The notes under the pieces: generated by a model
What the model was told of the DNA's origin: nothing
Databases searched by the model: none
What the model saw: only the letters and a program-made list of their open reading frames with translations
Shown: positions 24,418-33,789 of the stretch, piece by piece
Position numbering within the stretch: position 1 is the first letter of the stretch
Layout: each line of letters begins with the position of its first letter
Position numbers and translations under genes: made by a program
Source of the DNA: an uncultured Muribaculaceae bacterium
Lineage (GTDB): Bacteria; Bacteroidota; Bacteroidia; Bacteroidales; Muribaculaceae
Assembly (NCBI GenBank): GCA_910576775.1
Contig: CAJTJV010000001.1
Span: 124,001-188,000 of the forward strand
Direction of reading: 5' to 3'
DNA: 64,000 nucleotides

Positions 24418-25920
24418 TTATTTCACTTCTGCGAGCAGACGCTTGCCTTTTTCTATAGCATCGTCGATAGTTCCGACATTTAGGAATGCCTGCTCTGGAT
24501 ATTCGTCCATTTCGCCGGAGAGAATCATTTTGAAACCGCGGATTGTCTCGCTCAGAGGCACCATCACACCGGGGAGACCGGTGAACTGCTCTGCAACATT
24601 AAAAGGCTGCGAGAGGAATCGCTGTGCACGACGGGCACGGGCTACGACAAGTTTGTCCTCGTCAGAAAGTTCGTCAACACCGAGAATGGCGATGATATCC
24701 TGAAGCTCGTTGTATTTCTGAAGAAGCTGCTTCACTGCCTGCGCCACATTATAATGCTCTTCGCCGATGATGTTCGGGTCGAGAATGCGGGATGTCGACT
24801 CCAACGGGTCAACAGCCGGGTAAATACCAAGTTCGGCAATCTTTCGGCTAAGCACGGTAGTGGCATCAAGGAAATTGAAAGTTGTTGCCGGAGCCGGATC
24901 CGTAAGGTCATCGGCAGGTACATATATGGCCTGCACAGATGTAATAGAACCGTTTTTAGTAGATGTGATTCGTTCCTGAAGAGCACCCATCTCGGAAGCC
25001 AAAGTCGGCTGATAACCTACAGCGGAAGGCATTCGGCCAAGAAGAGCGGACACCTCGGAACCGGCCTGGGTGAAACGGAATATATTATCAATAAAGAGAA
25101 GAACGTCTTTACCACCGCTGCCTTGGTCGCGGAACTGCTCTGCCACGGTAAGTCCCGAGAGAGCAACGCGGAGACGCGCACCCGGCGGCTCGTTCATCTG
25201 TCCGAACACCAGAGTAGCCTGACTGTTTTTAAGTTCTTCGGCATCGACGTCGGCAAGATTCCACTCGCCACGCTCCATACCTTCCTGGAATTTCTTTCCA
25301 TATTTCATGACGCCGCTCTCAATCATCTCGCGGAGAAGGTCGTTACCTTCGCGGGTACGCTCGCCCACGCCGGTAAATACCGAGAAGCCATCGTGGCCTT
25401 TGGCGATATTATTGATAAGCTCCATGATAAGCACCGTCTTGCCTACGCCGGCACCTCCGAACAGACCGATTTTGCCACCTTTGCTATAAGGCTCGAGAAG
25501 GTCGATAACCTTAATACCGGTCGCAAGAATCTCGGTACCGATTGTAAGATCCTCGAACTCGGGAGCAGGCTGGTGGATGGAACGCAGATTCTCACGTCTG
25601 AGCGGCTCAAGTTTGTCAATGGCCTCACCGACAACGTTAAGAAGACGTCCCTTTACCTGATCGCCTGTAGGAACAGCGATAGGACGCTCAAGATTGACTA
25701 CCGGCATACCGCGACGAAGCCCGTCGGTACTTTCCATAGCCACACAACGTACTGTGTCCTCACCGATATGCTGCTCGACTTCGAGAATTAATTCGCCGCC
25801 TTCGGGACGGTCGATTTTGAGTGCTGTGTAAATAGGGGGAACGGTACTTTTGTCGCCCTCGAAGAGAACGTCGACAACCGGGCCTATCACCTGGGCTATT
25901 TTGCCTGTATATTCGCTCAT
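24418..25920 (-). CDS. atpD: ATP synthase beta subunit
   Basis: This 500-residue catalytic subunit has the P-loop GLFGGAGVGKTVLIMELIN, the catalytic-site GVGERTREGNDLL and LLFIDNIFRFTQAGSEVSAL. It is the first gene of the atp block, consistent with the Bacteroidetes order atpDCBEFHAG. Only 31 bases separate it from the stop of nuoH, with no hairpin and no consensus promoter. This is the upstream junction of the nested arrangement. Confidence 0.97.
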   Translation of the reverse strand: MSEYTGKIAQVIGPVVDVLFEGDKSTVPPIYTALKIDRPEGGELILEVEQHIGEDTVRCVAMESTDGLRRGMPVVNLERPIAVPTGDQVKGRLLNVVGEAIDKLEPLRRENLRSIHQPAPEFEDLTIGTEILATGIKVIDLLEPYSKGGKIGLFGGAGVGKTVLIMELINNIAKGHDGFSVFTGVGERTREGNDLLREMIESGVMKYGKKFQEGMERGEWNLADVDAEELKNSQATLVFGQMNEPPGARLRVALSGLTVAEQFRDQGSGGKDVLLFIDNIFRFTQAGSEVSALLGRMPSAVGYQPTLASEMGALQERITSTKNGSITSVQAIYVPADDLTDPAPATTFNFLDATTVLSRKIAELGIYPAVDPLESTSRILDPNIIGEEHYNVAQAVKQLLQKYNELQDIIAILGVDELSDEDKLVVARARRAQRFLSQPFNVAEQFTGLPGVMVPLSETIRGFKMILSGEMDEYPEQAFLNVGTIDDAIEKGKRLLAEVK

Positions 25921-25951
25921 GGCTATGCTTGTCTTTGAAATTTCGTGGAAA

Positions 25952-27028
25952 TTAGAAATGCCAGTTATTAACGATAATCAGTACCATCAGTACAAGATTG
26001 ACAAGGTTGATGGGAAGGAGATATTTCCACTCCAAAGCCAACAACTGGTCGATACGCAGACGGGGATATGTCCATTTGAACCAGATGATAACGAAGGAGA
26101 GAAGGATAGCTTTGCCAATGAACCATACTACAGAAGGAATAAAGTCCATAATGTGGTTGAAGGCCTCCCATCCGGGAATATGTAATGGCATCCAGCCCCC
26201 GAGGAACAGCAGAGAAGCCACACCCGATACGATGAAAAGGTTAAGGTATTCGGCAAGATAGAAGAAGCCGAAATGCATGCCGGAGTATTCTGTATGGTAA
26301 CCGGCAGTTAGTTCGCTTTCTGCCTCGGGAAGGTCGAACGGACCACGGTTGGTTTCAGCAGTTCCTGCTATCATATAGATTACAAAGGCTACAAGAGCGG
26401 GAACATGGCCTTTGAATATGAACCAAAGGTCGGCTTGTTCGTTGACAATGCCTTCCACCGACATTGTGCCGGCAAGACATACCATTGTAATTACACTAAG
26501 ACCTATGGAAAGCTCATAGCTAACCATCTGGGCTCCGGAGCGGAGAGAACCGATAAGCGTGAACTTATTATTACTCGACCATCCGGCAAGAAGAATACCG
26601 AGCACTCCTATGCTGCTTACTGCTATCAGGAAGAAGATACCAATGTTGAAATCAATAATCTGCAGACCTTTGCCCCATGGAAGCACCGCGAATGCAAGCA
26701 TCGAGGCTATGATAACAAGATAAGGGGCAAGAGCAAACAGGAAGCGATCGATATGGTTCAAGCGGATAATCTCCTTGATGAGCATCTTGAACATATCGGC
26801 GAAACTCTGCAGAAGGCCCCAGGGACCTACACGGTTAGGACCGAGTCGGCACTGAAAAGCCGCACACAGTTTGCGTTCATAATATATATAGAAGAGAGCC
26901 AGCAAAGCGTAGACAAGGAGAAGCCCCACGCCGATAAGAAGGCACTCGACAGTCACGGAGAGCCATCCCGGCATTATTGAACGGAGCGAGTTGTCGACCC
27001 AGGTGGTCAAAAAGGAAAAATCCTGCAT
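25952..27028 (-). CDS. nuoH: NADH-quinone oxidoreductase subunit H
   Basis: This 358-residue membrane subunit has about eight helices and forms the quinone channel at the arm junction. Signatures are RLGPNRVGPWGLLQSFADM and AETNRGPFDLPEAESELTAG, followed by GYHTEYSGM. The length is normal. In most bacteria nuoI follows directly; here the next gene is atpD, and nuoI appears only after eight atp genes. Confidence 0.96.
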   Translation of the reverse strand: MQDFSFLTTWVDNSLRSIMPGWLSVTVECLLIGVGLLLVYALLALFYIYYERKLCAAFQCRLGPNRVGPWGLLQSFADMFKMLIKEIIRLNHIDRFLFALAPYLVIIASMLAFAVLPWGKGLQIIDFNIGIFFLIAVSSIGVLGILLAGWSSNNKFTLIGSLRSGAQMVSYELSIGLSVITMVCLAGTMSVEGIVNEQADLWFIFKGHVPALVAFVIYMIAGTAETNRGPFDLPEAESELTAGYHTEYSGMHFGFFYLAEYLNLFIVSGVASLLFLGGWMPLHIPGWEAFNHIMDFIPSVVWFIGKAILLSFVIIWFKWTYPRLRIDQLLALEWKYLLPINLVNLVLMVLIIVNNWHF

Positions 27029-27081
27029 GGTTTATATATGTTTGCGAATTTTTGATTGGTCGTTTGAAAGCTTTTTACTTA

Positions 27082-28713
27082 TCAACGGTCGATGTCGGGA
27101 ACAATATAGTCCATCGAGCCGCCGATTGTGATAAGGTCGGCTATTTTCTGTCCTCTTGTGATATGGTCGACAACAGCGGCCTGTGGCAGACATGGCGGAG
27201 CTATCTTCAGACGGTACGGCTTTGTGCTCCCGTCACTCTCAAGATAGAGGCCGAAAGCCCCGCGGCAACCTTCCGTAACCTGGAACCAATTTCCGGCAGG
27301 AAGCTTCAGCATCTTGGGAACCTTCACGCAATACTCGCCTTCGGGTATATTGTCGACGAGCTGTTCGAGAATCTTTGCAGATTCCTCGATTTCGCGCAGA
27401 CGGCACTTGAAACGAGCCATCGAATCGCCCTCGGTAGCGAGAACCTCTTCGAAATCGAGTTCGGAGTAGATGCTGTAAGGCTGAAGCTTGCGCATATCGC
27501 ATGCCCAACCGGAAGCACGACCGGACGGGCCGGTAACTGCGTACGAAATGGCATCTTCACGACTGAGCACACCTACGCCTTCCATTCGGTTGCGGGCAAT
27601 GACATTGCCGGTAAAGATTTCGTTATATTCTTTAATGTTCTGAGGAATGACCTTTAGAAGAGCTTTGACGTCATCCTGAAAATCCGGAGCTATATCCTGC
27701 ATTACGCCGCCAATACAGTCATAATTGAATGTCATGCGGGCGCCGCAGGTCTTTTCCATGATATCAAGAATCTGTTCACGCACACGCAGTGTATAGAACA
27801 ACATTGTAGTGGCTCCGAGGTCCATGCAATAAGTTCCAATGAAAAGGCAGTGCGAGGCGATACGCGAAAGCTCATCCATCATAACGCGGATAACCTGCGC
27901 ACGACGGCTGATTTCGATGCCTGCCGCTTTCTCGTAAAGCATACAGAGTGCATGATGATAGTTATGTGCCGAGAAATAGTCGAGACGATCCATAAAATGT
28001 AGCGTCTGCGGATACATAAGATTCTCACAGAGCTTTTCGACGCCACGATGAATATAACCCATATAGACATCTATCTTCTTTATGGTCTCACCGTCGACAG
28101 ATGTACGGAATCGGAGCACACCGTGGGTAGCCGGATGCTGCGGACCTATATTGACTACAAAATCCTCTTTTTCGAATACTCTGACATCCTTCTTCACAAG
28201 CTTGCCGTCAGTATCGATGCTATACTGCTGTGTAAAATCTGACTGACGCTCACTCTCGGTACTTACAGGATTAATCTCGGGATTTGCGTCATAATCTTTT
28301 CTCAGAGGATAGCCTACCCAGTCAATACTGAGGAAGAGACGGCGCATATCCGGATTGCCGAGAAAGATTATACCGAAGAAATCATATACTTCACGCTCGT
28401 ACAGAGTTGCGACACCCCATACGTCAGCGACTGAGTTTACAAGGGGGGTCTCGCGATTACCTTCGGCGATTACTTTTACTCCTATAATAGTGTTGTATTT
28501 CGATGACATCAGATAATAGATGCAACCGAGATTCTCGGTCCAATCCATACCTACAATTGTAACGAGGTAGTCCATCAGGAGGCTCTCGTCATTGCGGAGA
28601 GCGAGGGCTGTCTCATGCCATTTGCCATTGGCGACAGTCATCATAGGAGTATCGCCGTCTTGTATGCTTGCTTCGGGAAAGAGCTTGCTTAACTTTTCTG
28701 TTATAGTGGACAT
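27082..28713 (-). CDS. nuoCD: Fused NADH-quinone oxidoreductase subunit C/D
   Basis: This 543-residue fusion joins NuoC (about residues 1-150, with the LRKDYDANPEINP segment near its end) to NuoD (from about residue 165, opening INIGPQHPATHGVLR-like with VNIGPQHPATHGVLRFRTS). The C-terminus ends with SMDYIVPDIDR, the conserved NuoD ending. NuoD lines the quinone site with NuoB. A C/D fusion is found in enterobacteria and Bacteroidetes. It lies 23 bases after nuoB and 53 bases before nuoH. Confidence 0.95.
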   Translation of the reverse strand: MSTITEKLSKLFPEASIQDGDTPMMTVANGKWHETALALRNDESLLMDYLVTIVGMDWTENLGCIYYLMSSKYNTIIGVKVIAEGNRETPLVNSVADVWGVATLYEREVYDFFGIIFLGNPDMRRLFLSIDWVGYPLRKDYDANPEINPVSTESERQSDFTQQYSIDTDGKLVKKDVRVFEKEDFVVNIGPQHPATHGVLRFRTSVDGETIKKIDVYMGYIHRGVEKLCENLMYPQTLHFMDRLDYFSAHNYHHALCMLYEKAAGIEISRRAQVIRVMMDELSRIASHCLFIGTYCMDLGATTMLFYTLRVREQILDIMEKTCGARMTFNYDCIGGVMQDIAPDFQDDVKALLKVIPQNIKEYNEIFTGNVIARNRMEGVGVLSREDAISYAVTGPSGRASGWACDMRKLQPYSIYSELDFEEVLATEGDSMARFKCRLREIEESAKILEQLVDNIPEGEYCVKVPKMLKLPAGNWFQVTEGCRGAFGLYLESDGSTKPYRLKIAPPCLPQAAVVDHITRGQKIADLITIGGSMDYIVPDIDR

Positions 28714-28736
28714 ACTATATAAATATTGACGGTGGA

Positions 28737-29345
28737 TTAATCCTCAGCCCCTTCTACAGGGTGTTCTTCAAGAAATTTCTGTAATTTTTCCTGACGGTTT
28801 ACGCCGCCGAAGAAACGCTCCACCTTCATTTTGCGGGAAAGCTGCATTATACCGTAGATCATAGCTTCGGGACGCGGAGGACACCCGGGAACGAACACAT
28901 CAACCGGGACAATGCCTTCTATACCCTTTGCCACATGATAGCTGTTGCGGAACGGACCGCCGGAAATAGCACAACTGCCACATGCTATCACATACTTCGG
29001 TTCGGCAAGCTGATCGTAAAGACGACGGAATACAGGAACCATACGATGAACAATAGTGCCGGCAACCATCATAAAGTCGGCCTGACGTGGGCTTGAGCGA
29101 GCAACTTCCCAGCCAAAGCGAGCCATATCGAAACGGGCCGCGCCAAGCGACACAAATTCGATACCGCAGCAACTTGTTGCAAACGTGAGAGGCCAGATTG
29201 AATTCGAGCGGCCCCAGTTGATAAGTTTGTCCAACGAACCTACTACAACGTTGGTTCCGTTGTCTCGCAGTTCCTGAACGAGTTTCTCGATATAATCGTT
29301 ATTTTTCCATGCCTCATAGGGCATACTTTTAGTTGTCACTTCCAT
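28737..29345 (-). CDS. nuoB: NADH-quinone oxidoreductase subunit B
   Basis: This 202-residue protein holds cluster N2, the last electron carrier before quinone. The ligands are in ATSCCGIEF, ACGSCAISGG and VPGCPPRPE, with the consecutive cysteines intact. The ATG at 29345 overlaps the nuoA stop by 10 bases, and an alternative ATG at 29324 would remove the overlap. The C-terminal 30 residues are charged. Confidence 0.95.
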   Translation of the reverse strand: MEVTTKSMPYEAWKNNDYIEKLVQELRDNGTNVVVGSLDKLINWGRSNSIWPLTFATSCCGIEFVSLGAARFDMARFGWEVARSSPRQADFMMVAGTIVHRMVPVFRRLYDQLAEPKYVIACGSCAISGGPFRNSYHVAKGIEGIVPVDVFVPGCPPRPEAMIYGIMQLSRKMKVERFFGGVNRQEKLQKFLEEHPVEGAED

Positions 29346-29716
29346 TCAAGAGCTCCTTTCCGCCAGGCATAAACAAGACCCAGCACAAGTACGCCGAAGA
29401 AAACGGCAATGCTTAATAATCCGTCGGTGCCGAGTTCGCGCATACGCACTGCCCAAGGGAAGAGGAATACGGTTTCGACATCGAACATAAGGAACAGGAT
29501 GGCAAAAAGATAATAGCCAACCTTGAACTGCGACATGCTCTCACCTCGGGTAGGAATACCGCATTCATATGCTTCACCCTTCTGAGGGTTGAAAGAACGC
29601 GGTGAAATCAATTTGGCAATCCATAAAGCCAAAAACACCAAAGCGACACCCGTAAGGAGTGCCGTCAAGGCAAGAAGGCCGTTGTTCTCTATTCCGAATA
29701 TGGCTGATGTTATCAT
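29336..29716 (-). CDS. nuoA: NADH-quinone oxidoreductase subunit A
   Basis: This 126-residue three-helix membrane protein contains KGEAYECGIPTRGESMSQFK and LFDVETVFLFPWAV, both diagnostic of NuoA. It is the first gene of the operon. Its start lies about 136 bases after the predicted transcription start. No nuoE, nuoF or nuoG gene is found upstream or elsewhere in the window. Confidence 0.95.
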   Translation of the reverse strand: MITSAIFGIENNGLLALTALLTGVALVFLALWIAKLISPRSFNPQKGEAYECGIPTRGESMSQFKVGYYLFAILFLMFDVETVFLFPWAVRMRELGTDGLLSIAVFFGVLVLGLVYAWRKGALEWK

Positions 29717-29858
29717 ATTTTGATATTAATAATTCAGACTACAACCGTGAAGCAGAGGACTCTACACATAAGTAAAGAGAGGCTGACACATGCTGTCGCA
29801 GCACTATCCGGCTATATTGAAAGCCTTCCGCGCCCGGCAAACCTCTGCTCGCGGGTAC

Positions 29859-29866
29859 AAAGTTAA
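29859..29866 (-). promoter_or_regulatory. Candidate -7 element of the nuo-atp operon
   Basis: TAACTTTG read on the minus strand (29866-29859) is a perfect -7 match, but no TTTG lies at the expected -33 distance. The implied leader to nuoA is about 136 bases. In this leader GCAGAGG and CCTCTGC could pair over a long distance. Nothing else is recognised in 29717-29949. Confidence 0.55.
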
Positions 29867-29949
29867 GGTTTTTTTTGCAATTAAGCGCTAAAAATCTCTA
29901 AAAAACTACCGAATCTACCCGGATTAATCTTGTAATTATTTATACGGTT

Positions 29950-31467
29950 TTATTCAATCGGGGGTCTGAATCCGGACATAACGCGCCTGCGCCGGCTCTT
30001 GTCTTTTCCCCACACATCGCTATAATTACAAGCAAGTACAGCACCATATGAGATGGAAAGGATTCCAAGTCCTGCAAAACTTATCAGACCGGCAAACCCC
30101 ATTAGGCCAAACCACACATTCAGAAGCAGAACAGAGAGCACATAGCCGGCATAACGAAGCCGCCGGATTATATACCACATTAAAAAGAAGACAACCGTAT
30201 GAACAAACAGGCCTATATAACCCATATTGACAATAATCTGCGCCGGAACTACCTCAATTCCTGTTGCGACCTCTATATTATTGGCAAGATCAGTATAGTA
30301 CTCGTTCTCGATAATATAGCGATTGATTTTAGATTTTTCACGATGCAGAAAGCCAATCCCGGTCCACATTTTGCCTTCACGCTCCATCATATCAAATTTA
30401 GGCAGAATCTGCGATACTCGCCCGGAAGCAAACATGGCAATGTCTTCATCATCAACTGCATTATACAGATCGAAAAACTGATCTACCGTCGACTTTATTC
30501 TAAGAGCCGATTCCTGATAGTATTCTTTTGTCGTTGTTGGTAATAATCCATCTATATAGTAAAGAGCCACAAGTCCGACTATAGCTCCGAAAATAGAAAG
30601 AACAACATATCTTAAACGCACACGCATTAGAAGATACGCTCCTAATATTCCGGACATTACCGTAAACGTAAGCGAAAATAAGAGCGCACAGAACACCAGT
30701 ATCCACTGCCAGAGTTTAACACTGTACAATTTTGCCATCGGATAAACGGCAAGCATAAGAAAATAAAGTCCGGGCGGATATTTTCGGAATATTGTGAAAC
30801 TTAAAGGACGCCAGATAGGATCATAAAACGTAGAGTTTCCCGCTCCATGCCATAGTGTCGTTCTTGGCACCAGGATATTTCCACACAGTATTATTCCGTC
30901 AACAACATAAAACGCGCATATAACGAGCGCGAACACCATCACCTTCCTAAAAAACGCATTGATATCAAAATCAGGCGAGGCAAAGACTATTATCGGAATA
31001 ATAACACACAATACGGTCAGATAAGTGCGAATCGTCAGAATCTGAATCGACATGCTTTCTATTGACATTGACGCAAGAATGAATATCGTAGCCGTATATA
31101 CTCCAAGAATGGCAAAGAGCTTTCTAACAAGAAATGGCTTGCGATAAACAAACCATAAAAATACGGAAGCTACCAAAGCAAAGTCCCACAAAAAGACACC
31201 GGTAACGACCTTATCGACAAAACCGTATTCACCGATAAGGAGAAAAAGCATCATGATAAACTCTGTTCGATCTTTCCGCCAACGGTCAAGCAGAATTATC
31301 AGCGCGCCAAGAAAAGCCGGATAGAAGAACAACCCCAATGCCGAAAGGCACAACAGATACAACAGGGGCATCTTGAACTCAGCCCATTTGAGGTCGAGAG
31401 GCTCACGCCCGGAGGTATCCCGACCGCGACCCACCTTGATATCATGGATAGCTGAAATATCTGTCAT
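29950..31467 (-). CDS. Polytopic membrane protein, candidate exopolysaccharide polymerase/ligase
   Basis: This 505-residue protein has about 11-12 hydrophobic helices and a large hydrophilic loop (about residues 320-410, PTTTKEYYQESALRI onward). That layout is common to Wzy/EpsG-like polymerases and O-antigen ligases. The sequence is too divergent for a named family. The first 30 residues are charged and cytosolic. It follows the Wzc-like gene by 21 bases in the same operon as the Wza-like exporter, which supports a role in polymer assembly. No glycosyltransferase, flippase or initiating transferase is adjacent, so building blocks must be made elsewhere. The polymerase role is inference. Confidence 0.6.
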   Translation of the reverse strand: MTDISAIHDIKVGRGRDTSGREPLDLKWAEFKMPLLYLLCLSALGLFFYPAFLGALIILLDRWRKDRTEFIMMLFLLIGEYGFVDKVVTGVFLWDFALVASVFLWFVYRKPFLVRKLFAILGVYTATIFILASMSIESMSIQILTIRTYLTVLCVIIPIIVFASPDFDINAFFRKVMVFALVICAFYVVDGIILCGNILVPRTTLWHGAGNSTFYDPIWRPLSFTIFRKYPPGLYFLMLAVYPMAKLYSVKLWQWILVFCALLFSLTFTVMSGILGAYLLMRVRLRYVVLSIFGAIVGLVALYYIDGLLPTTTKEYYQESALRIKSTVDQFFDLYNAVDDEDIAMFASGRVSQILPKFDMMEREGKMWTGIGFLHREKSKINRYIIENEYYTDLANNIEVATGIEVVPAQIIVNMGYIGLFVHTVVFFLMWYIIRRLRYAGYVLSVLLLNVWFGLMGFAGLISFAGLGILSISYGAVLACNYSDVWGKDKSRRRRVMSGFRPPIE

Positions 31468-31488
31468 TTAATTATATCCGATACAATA

Positions 31489-33780
31489 CTATTTCTTCTT
31501 GGCACCGTAACCGTAAGTCTTCTTTGTTTTCGTTCCGTTCACAACAATAGAAAGTTTCTTCAGACGTTTCTGCTCGAAGATGTCGTTTACTTCCATCAGG
31601 TCGTGAAGACTGGTGTAATTGGCGCGACATACATAGATGGCAGCATCAGCGATACGGTTAAGGGTAAATGTATCGCTAACCATACCGATGGGAGCTGTAT
31701 CTACTATTATATAATCGTACAACTGACGGAGCTTACTGAAGAAATTGTCTACCTTATCGGATATCAGAAGCTCGGCAGGGTTAGGCGGCACCGGACCTCC
31801 GGCTATAATGTCGAGGTTAGCGACTGTCGGTGCCGGGGTAATAATCTGCTGGAGTGATATAGCAGAAGACGACAGATATTGTGTAAGTCCGAATTGAGGA
31901 TTAATCGACATATATTGCGCTATACGCGGGTTACGGATATCCATACCGACAAGAACAACTTTCTTGCCCGTGAGAGCGAGCGTTGCCGCAAGATTCGACG
32001 AGATAAACGATTTGCCTTCTCCTGACACGGACGATGTAACCAATACGACCTTATCGTTGGCATCGTTAAGTACAAAAAGAAGATTAGCTCGCATAAGACG
32101 GAACAGTTCTACTGTCGAAGAAGTATCCTTCGAATCCACAACAAGCTTGCGGCCTGTATGGTCGACACAAACCTCTCCAAGGATAGGCACATCTGTAAGG
32201 CGTTCCACATCCTGACGCGACTCGAATCGGTTGCGCACAAGACGCAAGCAGTAGATAAAAATCGGAGGCAGACAGAAGCCGAATATCAGCGACAGAAGAA
32301 TAATTGCCTTCTTGCCCAGACCGACAGTATCGCTCAGAGTGTAGGCATTGTCGATTACCTGGCCTTTAGGCTGTGCGTTAGCCATCATCAAAGAGTTTTC
32401 CTCCCGTTTCTGAAGGAGAAATAGATAAAGTTCCTGTTTTACTTTATGCTCACGTTCAAGGTCGATATATTCGCGCTCTGTCTGCGGCATATCTTTAAGA
32501 TAGCCTTCAGTAGATGCAAGCTCTTTTGTGAGCTCTGCAGCAGCCACACGCTGCGATGCAAGAGCGCGCCCGAGTGTAGCTGAAATATTCTCGCGCATCT
32601 GGTCGATACGCTCACTAAGCATCTTCAGTGCGGTATTATCGGGACGTGCAGCCGACAGGAGTTCCGAACGTTCGAGGATAGCAGCATTATATTCACCTAT
32701 AAGATTCTGTGCACCTTCCGAATCAACCATCATGGGCACAAGTGCATATGCGTTCTCCGGTTTCGACAGGTAATCGGTGGTAAGCGCCATAACCTCGGCC
32801 GAGGTATTAGCCTCAATTAACTTTTCCTCTATTGCCGCTTTTTTCTCCGTCTGATACTTTGTCTCGAGAATAAGGTCGACAATGCCTTTATTCTGCTTAT
32901 AATCCTGTATCTCTCTGTCCGATTTCCGCAGATCTTCCGATATTATCAAAAGACGCCCGTCTATAAATCCGGCAGTAAGCGCAGTCTGCTGACGTTTCTG
33001 CACTATACCGCGCTCGTTATACTGTTCCATAATCTGATTAAGGACATCCTTACCGAGCTCCGGATTCGTTGTGTTGATGGATAAAGCTATAACATTGCTT
33101 CGCTTTGAGGCTATCTCAGAGTGCACATCCATGCTGAGAGCTTCAGCGGAGGCATCGATACCACTCACACTGACATTTGTGGACAAATCCTTTCCGGGAG
33201 TATAGTATTTTGTAGTGACAATTGTAAAATCGCCAAGCGGAGTATTCATCGTATAAGGCAATTTCACATCCTTCGCCTCGGCAACCGTGCTGCGCAGCAT
33301 CTTTGCCTTTATCTGAGCCTCGCCTTTCTCGTTCACTTTGATTTTAAAACTTATACCTGTGCGGAGTGTATCGATAAGACCTTCAGGAGCTGTGACATCC
33401 ACCGGAAAATCGGGATACGTAAGCACATTCGTAAGAAATCCGCGGTGTACGTAATGGGTGCTATACAGACCCAGTTTTTTCACTACATCGCAATACAGCG
33501 AATGTGAGCCTACCTGAAAAATCTCATCTTCCACGTATGCGCTGGTGCCGAATATAAGACTCATCGCACCGGCCATGGGATCGTTCATCGACGGCGTACT
33601 CTGCTCCTGCGAAATCAAGACATTGGATTTGACGGTATATACCGGCTGCTTTATTTTCGAAACCATAAATCCAAGAAATCCGCATACCAACACGGAGATG
33701 ACAAAAAGATACCACTTTGAAAGGTATAGTTTGAAAAGACGGGAAAAATCTATGAAATCGGAAGATTTGCTTATTGCCAT
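31489..33780 (-). CDS. Wzc-like polysaccharide co-polymerase with tyrosine-kinase domain
   Basis: This 763-residue protein has a Wzz-type chain-length domain between two membrane helices (about residues 24-42 and 492-512), a coiled-coil periplasmic part (about 275-460), and a cytoplasmic BY-kinase domain. Its Walker A is SGEGKS at 586-591, Walker A' is VVLVGMDIRNP at 608-618, and Walker B is IIVDTAP at 691-697. The C-terminal tail has only two tyrosines (756 and 758) in KTYGYGAKKK, where model kinases have a longer tyrosine cluster. It lies 9 bases after the Wza-like gene. It probably controls polymer length and export. Confidence 0.9.
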   Translation of the reverse strand: MAISKSSDFIDFSRLFKLYLSKWYLFVISVLVCGFLGFMVSKIKQPVYTVKSNVLISQEQSTPSMNDPMAGAMSLIFGTSAYVEDEIFQVGSHSLYCDVVKKLGLYSTHYVHRGFLTNVLTYPDFPVDVTAPEGLIDTLRTGISFKIKVNEKGEAQIKAKMLRSTVAEAKDVKLPYTMNTPLGDFTIVTTKYYTPGKDLSTNVSVSGIDASAEALSMDVHSEIASKRSNVIALSINTTNPELGKDVLNQIMEQYNERGIVQKRQQTALTAGFIDGRLLIISEDLRKSDREIQDYKQNKGIVDLILETKYQTEKKAAIEEKLIEANTSAEVMALTTDYLSKPENAYALVPMMVDSEGAQNLIGEYNAAILERSELLSAARPDNTALKMLSERIDQMRENISATLGRALASQRVAAAELTKELASTEGYLKDMPQTEREYIDLEREHKVKQELYLFLLQKREENSLMMANAQPKGQVIDNAYTLSDTVGLGKKAIILLSLIFGFCLPPIFIYCLRLVRNRFESRQDVERLTDVPILGEVCVDHTGRKLVVDSKDTSSTVELFRLMRANLLFVLNDANDKVVLVTSSVSGEGKSFISSNLAATLALTGKKVVLVGMDIRNPRIAQYMSINPQFGLTQYLSSSAISLQQIITPAPTVANLDIIAGGPVPPNPAELLISDKVDNFFSKLRQLYDYIIVDTAPIGMVSDTFTLNRIADAAIYVCRANYTSLHDLMEVNDIFEQKRLKKLSIVVNGTKTKKTYGYGAKKK

Positions 33781-33789
33781 GTTCTTGAA

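Noticed and set aside
24754..25791. 345-residue frame on the plus strand opposite atpD
   Set aside because: It is a shadow of the strongly conserved atpD gene, with no recognisable domain and no promoter or terminator of its own.
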